Below, piece after piece: positions 13,085 through 25,651 of a stretch of DNA of 64,000 nucleotides. The DNA comes from Doryteuthis pealeii (lineage: Eukaryota > Mollusca > Cephalopoda > Myopsida > Loliginidae), in contig CM042139.1 in the NCBI GenBank assembly GCA_023376005.1, forward strand, positions 141,368,288 through 141,432,287. Reading direction: 5' to 3'. The notes below the pieces were generated by a model. It was given only the letters and a program-made list of their open reading frames with translations, made no database searches and was not told the DNA's origin. Both the position numbers and the translations under genes were made by a program. Numbering within the stretch: the stretch's first letter is position 1; the number at the start of each line of letters is the position of its first letter.

Positions 13085-13430
13085 ATATTATTTATTAGAG
13101 AACAAAAGGGTCTACATGGTTTCAATCAAATTGAAATGATTTCTTCATACCTAAGACCCACGTTAAGTCGATGTAATCTCCTAAGTTAATTAAATATATT
13201 TTTCGGATACTTACCGTTTAAGCCGCTACGTTATTTTTCTCTCATATTTTGCTACATTGTTTTTTATAGCGTAGTGTTCTAACCGTTATTATCCGAAAAA
13301 TAGTATTTAATTTAACTTTAGGGAAATTAATCGACTTAACGTAGGGGTGATTTCCGAAGAGATCATGTTCAAGATTTGCTTGATAAGCCATGGTTAGATC
13401 CGCCTTTATTCTCGCACTAATAAGATATTA
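13085..13430. mobile_element. 330-bp palindromic MITE (unit B)
   Basis: Unit B copy with the same arms (GGGTCTACATGG on the left, CCATGGTTAGATCC on the right). The right end is already affected by the scrambling that worsens downstream. Confidence 0.65.
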
Positions 13431-13434
13431 GATT

Positions 13435-13494
13435 ATAGTATGATATATATATGCTATATGATATATAGTAGTATAGATAGATAGCGAGGTATGT

Positions 13495-13526
<32 letters not shown>

Positions 13527-15790
13527 TGGTGCTGTAGTGTATGTTTAGTTGAGGTACGTATATGAGTATGTTAATGTTATGATTATATACTATAGATAGA
13601 GGATATTAGTAGTATAGTTATGTGGTGGGGTATTATATTATAATATTAGATAGTATTCATAGGTATGTATATAGGTGGTAGTGATAATCAATATTATATA
13701 ATCTGTATGTGAGTATGGTTATATGTTAGATAGTAGTGATTATTTATAATATATATAGTGGTATGAGCAGTATATATATAATAGTAGTGTAGAATATACG
13801 TAGTACGTGATATATTTGTATATTAGTAGATAATACTAGTGTGTAATATAGTATATATGATATAGTAGTATATACTATAGCTTTCTCTATTGTTTGTTTG
13901 GTCTGACAAATCCAAGGATGTCTGTAAGATTTCAGAAGATCGTAGTAACTGTTATAATAATTCTTATCGATCGCTGCATTAGTAAATCTATGGCCTTCAA
14001 CATATCAAGGTGTAGGAGTAGTTGTATAGCGAAGTGAGTTGTCGCGGTGATAACCTCTCCATTCACACACGCCACGACGCTATAGACAGGAGCATACTAC
14101 ATGGCAATAGCATGAATCTTACCCAGATCGATTGCCGTTCGCTCATCACGAGTCGGACACTCGCACCTCAGACCACGCGTAGAAACGACTTGCGCTTTGT
14201 GGTCAGCGCTGTGTGAGCGCGTCCTTCGCGACGCGCGCTCGCTCGCAGCTCGCACGGTCTGGTTCCCATGTATGATGCGTCGCTTGCAGAATACGGACTG
14301 TGGCTGGCGAGTCTGTGATGTCTGTCGGAGTCGCGATTGAGTGTGACGCGCAAATACTGAGCATGGGAAAAGACTTTTCTTCCCGTTGTGAATGAGATGG
14401 ATTCAGATGAGGTCGAGGAGTGTGAGGTAAGGAATTTGATGCCTTTTATGCGCCCCACCATAATGTCTCTTAAGACCAAAGCCGACTTACGACCTTGCCA
14501 CATATAGCACAAGACACAAGTTATGTTACATCGCTGAGGGATTGCATGAGATTGACCAGTCGGGTGAGATTATCGTCATCGCATGTGTAGTAGCAGGGAC
14601 CCTCGGAAAGCAAAACTCGACGCAAGACGGGAGTTTTGCGCAGAACTCTTATCTAACCCTCGACGCATGTTCTCCGATGCTCTCGTGCGATAGATGTGAC
14701 AGAGTGTGATGACGTGCCTATATTTCGAATGTGAAGCTTTAGGTTTTCATGCACGATATGCTCTTTCACTCTCATAACTGGATAACTGGTTATGGGATGA
14801 GAAGCGACTGATTGGTTCCGCGCCCCTGCGATCCCCGCGACGAGCGGTGGAATAGCGTGTTCTCGTCGCAGTTCAGTTCTCTTTAGGCGAGCTTGTCCAG
14901 TTGTAGCGGACTATGTTGTGTGTGTTATTTTTACAAAGGTGTCGTGTTTTGTTAAACGCCGATCTAGTATGATGTCCTCTTCTTAGGCTCTGATGTCTGC
15001 CGAGGAGCCTTTTGCGATGCAACAGTTACCTCAAACGTGACCGGTCCGAAGAGAAGAGTTGGCTATGCTGGCAGATCTATGCATCGACACAAGACGAATA
15101 AGACGTTGCTGAGCGAACTGGAATCCGTTGATTTAGACCGTGCCAAGCGCATCGCATTGTTGAAAGGCCGCTGTGTGGTATGTGTAAATGTTTTCAGAAT
15201 GGATCTTGAGAGATTCGCGCGCTGTGCTCTCCGCTGTGGCAGCTGTTTGTTGCGCGTTCAGCACTAGGCGCAGTTTCGATGTCGTGCATCTGTGGTTGTA
15301 CGGGCTGCCTTGCGTTTCGGATTCGCCAGACTGTGATAGTGTGCTCTGAGAAGTATGGTCGTCTAACATGTTCGCTGTACTATGAGAGTCTTTGTGTGTG
15401 GGATGTCAGGTGTTGCATTCTAGGGTGATGTGTTTTCATTGGATGCTCCTGTCTAGCACATTGTGCGTCGCCAGTCGCTTGTCGCGAGGAGGCTGGTGTG
15501 AGCGTGGCGATGTGAGGAAGACGGCGGGTGCCTCGTGAGTGCATGTCGTCTCGGCTGCCGACCAGTGGACGCAGCGTGATGAAGACATTCAATATTGTTT
15601 GTTATGGGAATGCCGGGGCTGAGTATGGTACTTTGTCATTAGTGTGTGCAGCGATGAGTGTGCTCCACTCAACCGGGTCGAGTTATATGTTCAGGAGCGT
15701 GTCGTGATCAAGTTAAGACGGGGCGCTGACGATGTGCCTTCGGAGTGCGCCGTGGATGAAAGTCTCAGCATCGCAAAGATCATCACAAGT
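13435..15790. other. Scrambled sequence island in unit B
   Basis: Short stretches identical to units A and C (for example GACGAAAC-type and CTCTTAAGACCA words) are separated by tens of bases of GC-rich sequence found in neither copy, such as around 14215-14260 and 15440-15560. The (TA)n tract at 13435-13885 is broken into irregular TAG/TAT words. This pattern fits failed consensus calling. Reading frames inside (114 aa at 14168-14512, 76 aa at 15037-15267) are not credible genes. Confidence 0.7.
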
Positions 15791-16885
15791 TAGTGGTACT
15801 TCCTAAGTTATGTAAAGCCTCAACACAATGCCAGACAAGTATCTCTGATGAATGGCAATTGTTGGTTTTGATAATATGGTTCAGCCCTTTACGGGGGAGT
15901 GAACATGTACCTTTGTCTTTGTCAAGCTTATTTTTGAATCCAAAAGCAGAGCTCGAGGCAGGCAAAAAGGTTCACAAAATCTTGAAATCTCCTCTGAGCC
16001 AGAAAGTCAAACATCATCGCGTAAAGGTAACTTCTCTGATAAGTGCATAGGATGTCTAGACTGTGAAGTTAATCTTCTCAAGTTTAAAAACTCTTCCTGG
16101 GTTCTAAATTCCAAGAGGACGCCTTTCTCACAATGTGTGGTAGCATGCGGATAATATTACAGAAAAGAATATTGAGAATAGTGTTGGAAGCAAGACATCC
16201 CTGCTTAATCCGTTACTATTGGTATTTTCATCCGACAATCTACCACAATCATGACGAAATTTTTTAGCGTTTCATACCATCTGTGCAACGAACTCGCTTG
16301 AGTACACTCACCAAATACCGGTGGGCACCAACTTTAACCCAACATTGACCAGTGCATCCCTGTTGACTGTATCAAAATCTTCGTTAAATCACAAAACCTG
16401 ATACAGGGGAGCCGTTGCTCTATACACTTCTCATTGTACTTGCTAGCCGAAATATCATGTCGTTTGTTTGCCTACTGCAGACCTAAAACCACTTTTCGTG
16501 ATTCAGGAATGACTACTGGGCAAGATTGTAAAACAGCAATCGATTCAACAATATTCTTGAAAGAACTTGTAACCAGCACTGCAGAAGGTGATTCCACGGT
16601 AGTTATCGGCAACTACCTTTTATCTCCTTTGCCCTTATATAGCGCACCACAGGCCAAAGCGCGATCAATCCAGTGTCGCATTTGTAGAGGAAGCGGGCTC
16701 AAATTGAGGTTAGAGAGATCAAACGAGAGGAGATTGAGCGAGTTGAAAGACTTGTGAAGCCTTCACGAGTTACCAGCTGGAGAGGCCCATCAAACCCGGC
16801 GCCTAGCGAGGAATTAATTTGTTTTGATAGCCATTTCAAATTCTGTAAAAGTTGGTAAATGGTCCTCTCATATTTTGGTCTCCTG
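13900..16885 (-). mobile_element. LINE, unit B, 5' part replaced
   Basis: Matches the unit A and C LINE from the C-terminal end up to about 16885, where TTTTGGTCTCCTGTTG passes abruptly into unrelated TG-rich sequence. The endonuclease part is absent. The 13900-15790 part cannot be aligned continuously because of inserted GC-rich sequence. Confidence 0.65.
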
Positions 16886-19380
16886 TTGTGTGTGTGTGTT
16901 GTTGTGTTGGTGTTTGTGTAATTCTTGACAGAAATTGATTATTCATTTCCCACTTTAAGCGGAAAAAACTACCGTCTAAAAATACAGGATATGATCTTCA
17001 CTTGCGTATTTTATGCGCGAACAGAGTGAACAGACGTATTTTTCAGCAACAGCAAAATTAAAAGCAAAGACACTATGGTTTAAATTTTCATAATGATATG
17101 TATACTTAATGTTTATAGGCCAATCGGAGACAGCGTTCGTCTCGGAATCCAGTTCGGTTCGAACCAGTCCCGCCAATCAGCGCATGAATTGCACCAGCTA
17201 TTGAAATCTGATCAGTGTGGAAACATCTGAGTTGTGTAGTGTGGATGCTCCACCAGCTAACATACCTAGTCTACCGCAATCATCAAAGAATGACTCCGGC
17301 AAACGAGTTCAAATCCATGTACGGACTTTACATTTCACATAATTATACACTTAGAAAGCAATTAGGGTAATTGGAATATGCATCGGGCTAGGAAGTAACT
17401 CTGAATTCAACCATCTTAGCTCGCTTAGAAAATTATCTGGTGTCCCATCCATCTCGTGTTATGATTATATTATATATAATAATTATATATATTATATATT
17501 ATATAATATATATAATTTATATATATATAGTCATTCGCGCTATAGCATGAATATCCATACAATCTCTCGCCACAGCGTCCCTATCACCATTGCCACGGAG
17601 TTCATTGCGTAGCATCCAGATCCAGTCACAGGTAGTCAATGTTGCTCTGCTGTATAGTTCCCCACTGCCGTCCCATGTGCTGTTTTCCACAGGAGGTCGT
17701 CATTTATGAGTTCATCCTTGCCTCATCAAGCAGTTCCAGCATCTCTTGTTCGTCTCACCATGTCTGTTGATAGGGGGTAAGCGTACAGTCTGGCATCCTT
17801 GTGGTTTGTTAATTCCGCGTTTGTTTAAAATTCCACGAGATTCTTATGCACCTCATATCTAGCTTATGCTTCCCGAGCGCTTCGTTAGGGGTCCATGTGG
17901 TGCCCTATACAGTATACTATATAAATCACGAAGAATCCTTTAACTTGTCAGTGAGATCGAATTCATATGACTACTAGCCTGTTATTATTCTTCCCTATTG
18001 GTCATTACATCGTCGTATATATATAAATTCAATATATATATATATATTGCAATTAGTCAATGTCACGATTTTGTTCATAGTACGACGACATAAAAGGGAC
18101 TTTATAAGCAGAGTTCAAATACGGGACGAATTGTTTGCTCTTCATTCTCGTGCTAATACCTTTCTTGTTATTAATCCATCCTTCTTGCCCCATCTATGAA
18201 TGAAAAAATTAGATAGTTCTCTATTCTTTATAACCTTTTTCTTTTTTTTTTCTTTAATTTTCTTATATTTTTTAAACCTTTCGGGCAAAAATGTTCCCAA
18301 TAATATAGAAGAAAGAACGAGCTGCCTATTTTTAAGGATTTGTGGACAATTGTGTTTAGCTACTTCCAAGTCTGCTTACTCTAAACATTGCAAGGATTCT
18401 TGTGGCAAGTTTCTACCTTTTTTGCCTTGGGAAACTGCAAAAACAATTTCCCGTAAGGGATGCGATTACCCGGGATTAGTTCGCCCCCTTTTTTTTTGTT
18501 TCCCCCCAACTTTTATTCATATGTTCCCCAATTAGCGGTAAATGTAATATTGCTTTCTTCTACGATGACTTTCATTAAAAACACAACGAATGTGAGATGT
18601 TTTAAACAAAACAAAAAAAAAATTAAATCAACCAAATACTAACACTATAAAATATAAACCGGCACGCTTCTCATCATAAACCACCTGACGCACTGACAGC
18701 ATGAATTCCTTTTATTCGGCCCCGCCACTCGTCTTCTCAAAGTGTCCTCCTGTGCAATCCTCCTCACAAACACGCCCATATCCGCCCAGAAATTGAATTA
18801 CATCTTCTGGTCTATTTATATTGTATTAGCTGTTCCCCAGCGTTTTGTATTAAGTCTAAGTTGACATACAGTAGCCAACAAATGACTATAGCTTAGAAAT
18901 TATTGCTTTATCTAACCAATTATCGGACTTATCATTGATCAGTTATCTTCTAAGCTGTTTATTGCAATATTACTGTAACACTAACTTTTGAAGATTGATG
19001 AGGTCATGATGATAATAAATGATGTAGAATTTCTTGTATATTAAGGTATGCTACTAACAACACTTGAATTTTATGGACTAAGCAAGCACGTGTTTAAGCC
19101 TCACCAATCAACAGCCCGAAATGCGTGGCTGGTTACTGACTAATCCGATACTGTGAGCTGTCATGCAATCATTGATGAAGACTTGCAGACCTATGACACT
19201 AAGGAACAACCAAAGGATTATCTTACCATAGGATCGAACTATACCTGCTTAACACAAAGGGTCTCCAAAAAGAAGAATCCTTCACCTAATAAAATGAAAT
19301 AAGTTATGAAAATTAAATATGTTTTGTCAATATAGAACTGTCTACTTAATTCAGAGCTTCCATTTCTATTCGAGGTTCTC
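16885..19380. other. Alternative 2.5-kb segment in unit B
   Basis: Sequence found only here, replacing the LINE 5' part and flanking microsatellites of units A and C. It starts in TG-rich sequence, contains a degenerate SINE B (17285-17460), an (AT)n tract (17468-17530) and a T-rich tract near 18230-18260. It rejoins the common unit near AAAAACACTTAAGTCTAG. No coding sequence is recognised; a 111-aa frame at 18200-18535 is low-complexity. Confidence 0.65.
17285..17460 (+). repeat. Degenerate SINE B
   Basis: Contains a box-B-like GAGTTCAAATCCATG followed by TTTACATTTCACATAATTATAC, matching the body of SINE B copies at 36405 and 39893, and ends near AACTCTGAATTCAACC. Confidence 0.5.
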
Positions 19381-19789
19381 TATTTATTTAAAAAACACTT
19401 AAGTCTAGTTTATCTGAATTCACATAGAAACAATCATGCTTCTTGGCCTCCTCCCGTTATGCAAACAGACTTCGCCTTGGCAAAAATATCTGGTTAGTTG
19501 TTGGCATATCAACATCTACGTTATTTTATGCTAAACATTTCCATAATTACTCTTGCTTGGGTTTTATCTAAACCCATTTTTAAATACGTCATTTAAACTC
19601 ATTTTTTAAATTTTTTATCTTTTTTAACCCATTGATAGGACTCTCACAGGTACTACAACGCTGTTCTCGTGAAGCTGGATAACACATAAGTTTTTCAAAC
19701 ACTCCCCAGAGCACCTCCAAAACTAATGCTGTTGAACCATCCAGGACACTAAGATATTCAGCAGCCCTTCTAGCATATATATTATATAT

Positions 19790-20340
19790 ATATATAACCA
19801 ACCCTCCCACGAGCAGTGCGACACAGCCAATTTCTTAAGCGAGAGTTAACAGGTTAATTCAGGTTTCCGTCTCCTAAAACTGGTTACCTAGCCATGTTAA
19901 GCCAGTCTGTCCTATTACCCATAGCTGGAGGGAGAATTGGATTCATACCTTCCCAAGGTATTATCGCCACGTGAAATGCAAACAGCGCTTCGTTCAGGAA
20001 TTGAACTCGGTCGATGATCAATTTCCCTACGACTCTAAACCATTATCCACGCGCCTTCGAGCCCCCATAAATGAATAAAACGTTGGGATTTGCCATAATG
20101 CAATAGGTCGGAACAATCATACAGGTGGCTAGCTTATGTTATCAGCCAATTGATCGGAGCAACTTCTTCTGAACGCCCGTCTAGCCCAATAGGGATAATG
20201 AAGTGTGTTGTGTGTCATGGATTTTCCCCAGTATCAGATTCCGTCTAAGCATCATGTTCGCCACACATTCAACAGTCCCTCGGGTGGGTCTTACACCTCT
20301 GCAGAGACGCAGTCAGCGAATTCTACCGTCAAAACGAAAG
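19790..20340 (-). mobile_element. SINE B with D-type 5' module (unit B)
   Basis: Unit B copy of the composite at 9382-10030, shortened by deletions. It keeps CTAGACGGGCG in the 5' module, GAGTTCAATTCCTG as box B, and the CTATGGGTAATAGG and AACCAGTTTTAGGAGACGG body words. Confidence 0.6.
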
Positions 20341-20544
20341 ACAGCATGTGTATCTGCAAGTAGCGCTAGATAATCTGCGTAATCCACTCTGTAATAGTTT
20401 ATGCGGGATATCGCCTGATTTTTTAGTGTTGTATATCTATATATATTGTTCGCATTCATATGTATGTGCAAAACGCTGAGTTACTATATATATATTATAT
20501 TATATTAATATTATATATATATATACTAATATATATTGTAGAAA

Positions 20545-20885
20545 AAACAAAGATGTTAATAGATTGCTGACAGAAATTCTGTTTCGACATATAAAGCGTC
20601 TTTATCAAAGCAATTATGTATAATAGAAATACGAAATAAATAGATCGTTAATCACGAGCCACAAAAACGCTCTCGATCAGCCGAATTTTCAAAAAAAAAT
20701 TAAAAATGGTATTCATTATTTTTGAAAGTCCGGCCCTGATCAAGAGCATTTTGTGCCTCGCGATTAAAATCTATTTATTTCGTATTTCATATTACCATAG
20801 TTGCTTTGATAAAGGACACTTTATATGGTTGAAACAAATATCTGTCAGCAAAACTATTAACATCTTGTTTTTCTACAAACTTTCT
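20545..20885. mobile_element. Palindromic MITE (unit B)
   Basis: Same palindrome as 10210-10555, with arms ending in AAGATGTTAATAG and TATTAACATCTTG and the CTCTCGATCAG / CTGATCAAGAG inner pair. Confidence 0.7.
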
Positions 20886-21204
20886 ACACATCTGACGGAT
20901 TTCATATCCATTTTACTTTTCCATATATATATATATATATAATATATATATATATCATGCCTCAGAAGTCAATAGTGTAACCTTATTTGCACGTTAAAAT
21001 GATATTCGGTCTTTGTTCCTTTTACCTTTTCTGCCAAATATAGTTCGGCAAACGGAAAAAATATTTTTCATTTAATAAAATGAGCTTTTTAAATATCGAT
21101 ATGAAAATGTTTTGTATTATTTAATTAATTTGTTGGTATGCAGTGCGCTGAGGCATATTATCAATCGATTTTATTTCATCTCTTAACATGTATTGTTAAC
21201 AATA

Positions 21205-21605
21205 CAGCGGTAACTTGTCTAACGATTGCTTCAACTTACGAGTTTTCTAGTTACGATTGTCACACAATCGATATTCTGCTTTGTGTTGAGAGCTAAAATT
21301 TGAGGTACCAGCGAGCTTCAGTTACGGTTATGTTAATTAGTTCACTATAAATATTTAAGTTTCCAATTTATTACGCCAAAGAAAAATATTATTTATAAAA
21401 AATAAAACATATTACAGCACATAAATCATAACATTTTGTTTCATAAACATACTGAGGTATTTTCCATTTAAAACATATAAAATTAAATTTTGTTGATGGG
21501 TGGGAGCTGCAGCGGATAAAATATGCAGTTAATTCGATAATGATTATATATGAGGGAATTACGAGTAATAAATTAAGCTTGTAAGTCAACACCAATGCAT
21601 TTTGC
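21205..21605 (+). mobile_element. Small DNA transposon (MITE), unit C copy
   Basis: Same element as in units A and B, with the same terminal motifs (AACTTACGAGTTTTCT and CTTGTAAGTCAACACC) and interior landmarks. It is slightly shorter because of scattered deletions. Confidence 0.55.
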
Positions 21606-21824
21606 TGAACATTTTTAGAAAACTTGTGTCTTTAAATAAAACTAATGAATGATATATTATTATTAACTTATTCATAACATCAAAAGCGTATGCTTCTCTC
21701 GAACCATGAACTTCGGGTTAATTATTTTTAAGACGAAGGAAAGTAAAGTAGACACTTTGGATAATACGAATGAAGAGAAAAAGGAATTTGTATAAATATA
21801 AACATGCATGTTATTGTAATTTAA

Positions 21825-22140
21825 GCGAGTGTTAGGCGCAGTCGTTGAGCATCCCCTTGGAATCGCAAACCCCGGGTTCGAACAGGACTTCGCCAACTCA
21901 TCTTAATGTTAGTGTTTAAAGAAAAAGAACTTGTATAATCATACACATGCATTTCATGTGTAATTTAAAGTGAGGTTAAGCTGAGTCGGTTGAGCATTCA
22001 CTGTGAATGCAAACCCCATTTAAGATATAGGACCTCGCCAACTCGCTTATTAGCTATGGCAGTACTCTGGGTTTAAGTATTATTTCAGCAGCAGGAGTAC
22101 TGCTAGGATTGGCCAAGAGTTTAATCACATAACACTCGGC
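21825..22140 (+). repeat. Two tandem tRNA-like SINE heads (unit C)
   Basis: Unit C copy of the dimeric tRNA-like module. The first head keeps a near-consensus box B (GGGTTCGAACAGG). The second keeps GAGTCGGTTGAGCATTC and an eroded box B region. Confidence 0.55.
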
Positions 22141-22898
22141 AATCTATAAATAGAAGTAGGCTTCTACACACACGCCTTATATTGAAAAAATCTCAACAGT
22201 TAGTGGTGTTAAACACATCTGTGTATTTTTTATTAATAATTATAAAGCACGGCGAGATTCTCTCTCTCTCTTCTCTCTCTATATATATATATAATATATA
22301 TATTATATATATATATATATATATAATATATATATATTATATTATATGTCATAGAGTGATACATGGTCGAATGAGGGACTGGTGTATATTCAGGTTACTT
22401 AATACTCGGGTATGTTTGGCTGTGGCGTATTGACCCAAATAACTACATTAAAAAACCACATTACTATTAGCTATTTTCACGCGTAAGCTCAGCGGAATCG
22501 TAAGAAACGGAGGATATTTCAGTAAAAATAATATCGTCCTTTCCTGCGTGGTCAGGCGAAATAGATTCTTCGTACAATAGACTGTATCCGTATGTCATAC
22601 TTTTATTCTCATTTCAAATAAATTAAAATCTAAACTACAAAAAGAAGATTCTGAATCACATTTCTATGACGAAGGATATACTTAAGATCAGCTTTTCAAT
22701 AATGTATACATGCATAGGTATATTGTAAGACCATTTATGTGACAGAATGTTATCTGAGTCCTTTATTTATCAAGGGTTGATATTACATAAAACAAAACAG
22801 ATCACTATCAACTTATTGAAAAGATATTACAAATTGGGCAAGGGAAAAGTACTTTCCTAATAGCATACAGCACACCATAAATATATATATATATATTA

Positions 22899-22929
<31 letters not shown>

Positions 22930-22933
<4 letters not shown>

Positions 22934-23130
22934 ATGCAAAAGTCCAGAAAAACTTCCTTACGCATAGGAGTTTTTTAAACAACCTGTCGCAATTTGAGAG
23001 CTCAATGTTGCTCTTATTGTTAGTGTCACAGAGCAAATTTATAAGTAAAGAAATAACAAAAGACTTAGAGATTTTGCTTAACCTATTTCTATAGACTATA
23101 AGGCAAACTCTCTAAGTCTTTTGATTATTT
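22930..23130 (+). mobile_element. MITE with internal palindrome (unit C)
   Basis: Unit C copy of the element at 3225-3440. Arms are ACAAAAGACTTAGAGATTTT and CTCTCTAAGTCTTTTG around GCTTAACCTATTTCTATAG. Confidence 0.6.
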
Positions 23131-23264
23131 ACTTATATATATTAATATATATATATATATAGTATCCAATTGTGGTTTTAAACTTTTTCCGTCCAGTGCA
23201 TCAGTAAATATCCAAAAGTATTTCAATGTATTAAAAATACAGAGCATTAATAATACTAATAATA

Positions 23265-23585
23265 TTATTTAGAGAACAAAAGGTCTAACATGGTTTCAAT
23301 CAAATTGAAATGATTCTTCAATACCCTACCCTACGTTAAGTCGATGTAATTCCTAAGTAAATTAAATATATTTTTCGGATATTAACCGTTTAACGCTACG
23401 TTATTTTTTCTCTCAATATTTGCTACATTTTTTTTTTATAGCGTAGTGTTCAACCGTTATTATCCGAAAAATATATTTAATTTAACTTAGGAATTACATC
23501 GACTTAACGTAGGGTATTTCCTGAAGAAATCATTTCAATTTGCTTGAAACCATGTTAGACCCTTTAATTCTCCACTAATAATAAT
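23265..23585. mobile_element. 330-bp palindromic MITE (unit C)
   Basis: Cleanest copy of this palindrome. GGTCTAACATGGTTTCAA on the left pairs with TTGAAACCATGTTAGACC on the right. The central loop is ATTTTTTCTCTCAATATTTG and neighbours. Confidence 0.75.
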
Positions 23586-23605
23586 ATTATTATATATATA
23601 TTAGA

Positions 23606-23661
<56 letters not shown>

Positions 23662-24174
23662 TGTGTGTGTTTATTATATATATAATATTTAATATATTAT
23701 TATATAATAAACATATATATGTATATATATAATATATATATATATATATTATATATGTATGTATTATAATTATATATATAAATAGGTTATATGTATATAA
23801 TATGTTATATATATATATATAGTATATATAATATATATATATATATTATATATATATATATATATGTATATATATAATATTAATAAATAATATATTAATA
23901 TATATATATTGTCTATTTTTTGTCTGACAATACCAATGTCTGTAAAATTCTAAAGATCGTATAACTTCTAATAATTCTTATGATCTCGCTGCATTAGTAA
24001 ATCTAGCCTTACATTCAATGAGATTTTACCAATATTCATTTACCTCTCCATACAAACGCAAGAAGTTACAGACATACACATGGCAATAGCATAATCTTTA
24101 CAGATCATGCCGTCCCTCACAATCCCACAACTCCACCACCAAACCCTTCCTTGCATGAGCCCTCAAATGACTCA

Positions 24175-24441
24175 TCAACCTGCTGCAGATCTACAAAGTT
24201 TGACGCAAATATGACATTGAAAAAAAAAACTTCTTCCCCGTTGAATGAATGATTCAGATGAGTCAGATGATAAAATTTGATGCTTATGCACCCACCATAT
24301 GTCTCTTAAGACCAGAAGCCGACTTACAACCTTGCCACATATAGCACAAGACACATTATTTACTCCTGGAATCTGCATGGATTGACCAAGGTGAGATTTC
24401 CTATGATTGACATAGCCAGCCTCAAAGCAAAACTCGACCAC
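24175..24441 (-). CDS. LINE C-terminal zinc-finger fragment (unit C)
   Basis: An 88-residue frame: VEFCFEAGYVNHRKSHLGQ, then VNNVSCAICGKV (a CxxC pair) followed after an indel by WVHKHQ, and FQCHICVKLCRSAAG with a second CxxC pair. These are C2H2-like fingers at the C-terminus of the LINE ORF. The spacing of the first finger is disturbed by a frame change. Homologous sequence in unit A is at 4500-4865. Confidence 0.65.
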   Translation of the reverse strand: MVEFCFEAGYVNHRKSHLGQSMQIPGVNNVSCAICGKVVSRLLVLRDIWWVHKHQILSSDSSESFIQRGRSFFFQCHICVKLCRSAAG

Positions 24442-25154
24442 ATGTCAGACACTTCCAACCCTCCATGTCTCTCCAATATGACAGGTGTAACCTTTCGAAG
24501 TTGACGCTTTAGGTTTTCATGCACGATTCTTGACTCTCATAACTGTACACCATCATCCACATGAACTCTCCAGTCAGTTCTCTTTAGTGCCAGCTTTTCC
24601 CAGTTGTCAGGACTTATTTTTATTTTTACAAGGTTGTTTTTTTAAACAATCCTTATACCTCTTCTTAGGCTTATGCTGCGGCCTTTTGCCATCACGCAGC
24701 TGACCGTAAAAGAGTTGCTTGCAATCTAGCATCACCCATACGCACAACATGACCTGCCCAACGCATTTGAGCCGTTATGATAATAGTTTCAATGCTTGAG
24801 ATCCTGCCCTTGCAAGTACTTGTGTTAGCGTTTCGGAATTCCACTTGATGTCTAGAATACCTCAAACATTTCTGATGAAAGTGTCAAGATTTTCAGATGT
24901 CTTCTAAACAATGTCCATGTTTCCGAGGAGTACAATAAAACACTCAACACGCAGACCTATGAACATTCAATTTTGTTTTATGGGTAATGCCGTACTAGAC
25001 CATAACCGTTTTCGAGCGTTCCATAGGCCACAGATGCCTTCTGGATGCGCCGGTGAATCTCAGCATCCAAAGATCCATCACAAGTTAGTGTACTTCCTAA
25101 GTATGTAAAAGACTCAACAACATCCAGACAAGTACCATGAATGGCAATTGTTGG

Positions 25155-25406
25155 TTATATATGGTTCACCCTTACGGGGGTAACATTACCTTTGTCTTTG
25201 TCAAGCTTATTTTTAATCCAAAAGCAGAGCTCGAGGCAGCAAAAAGGTTCACAAAATCTTGAAAATCCTCCTCTGAGCCAGAAAGTCACATCATCGGCGT
25301 AAAGGAACTCTCTGATAAGTGCATAGGATGTCTTAGACTTGAAGTTAAATCTTCTCAAGTTAAAAACTCTTCCTGTGGTTCTAAATTCCAAGAGACGCCT
25401 TCTCAC
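25155..25406 (-). CDS. LINE reverse transcriptase, YADD motif fragment (unit C)
   Basis: An 83-residue frame containing IREFLYADDVTFW at about residues 31-43. YADD is the RT catalytic motif C. The serine and glycine expected around it and the preceding FNLRRFNFKSKTS segment fit the same LINE family. After it, the frame passes into ELCFWIKNKLDKDKG, which may already be out of frame. Confidence 0.75.
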   Translation of the reverse strand: MRRRLLEFRTTGRVFNLRRFNFKSKTSYALIREFLYADDVTFWLRGGFSRFCEPFCCLELCFWIKNKLDKDKGNVTPVRVNHI

Positions 25407-25651
25407 AATGTGGTATGCATGCGATAATATTACAGAAAAGAATATTGAGAATAGTGTTGAGCCAAGACATCTCCCTGCTTAATCCGTTACTATTGGTATT
25501 TCATCCGACAATCTACCACTCATGACAAATTTTAGCTTTCATACCATTGTGCAACCCGCTTGAGTACACTCACAAATACCGGTGGCACCCAACTTTACCC
25601 AACATTGACCAAAGTGCATCCCTGTTGACTGTATCAAAATCTTTCGTTAAA

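Larger units (their letters stand above)
10881..21190 (+). repeat. Tandem 10-kb unit, copy B (mosaic)
   Basis: Unit B repeats unit A from its start to about 16885 and again from about 19380 to its end. Between those points it carries unrelated sequence of almost the same length (2.5 kb). Its 13435-15790 portion is badly scrambled relative to A and C. The unit ends at the same seam as A. Confidence 0.8.

Noticed and set aside
14168..14512. 114-residue frame and GC-rich sequence suggesting a gene or bacterial contamination
   Set aside because: It lies inside the scrambled island of unit B, interleaved with words of the LINE; no motif in the translation.
18200..18535. 111-residue frame, possible small membrane protein
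   Set aside because: Hydrophobic residues come from T-rich runs; no start context, homology or conserved copy.
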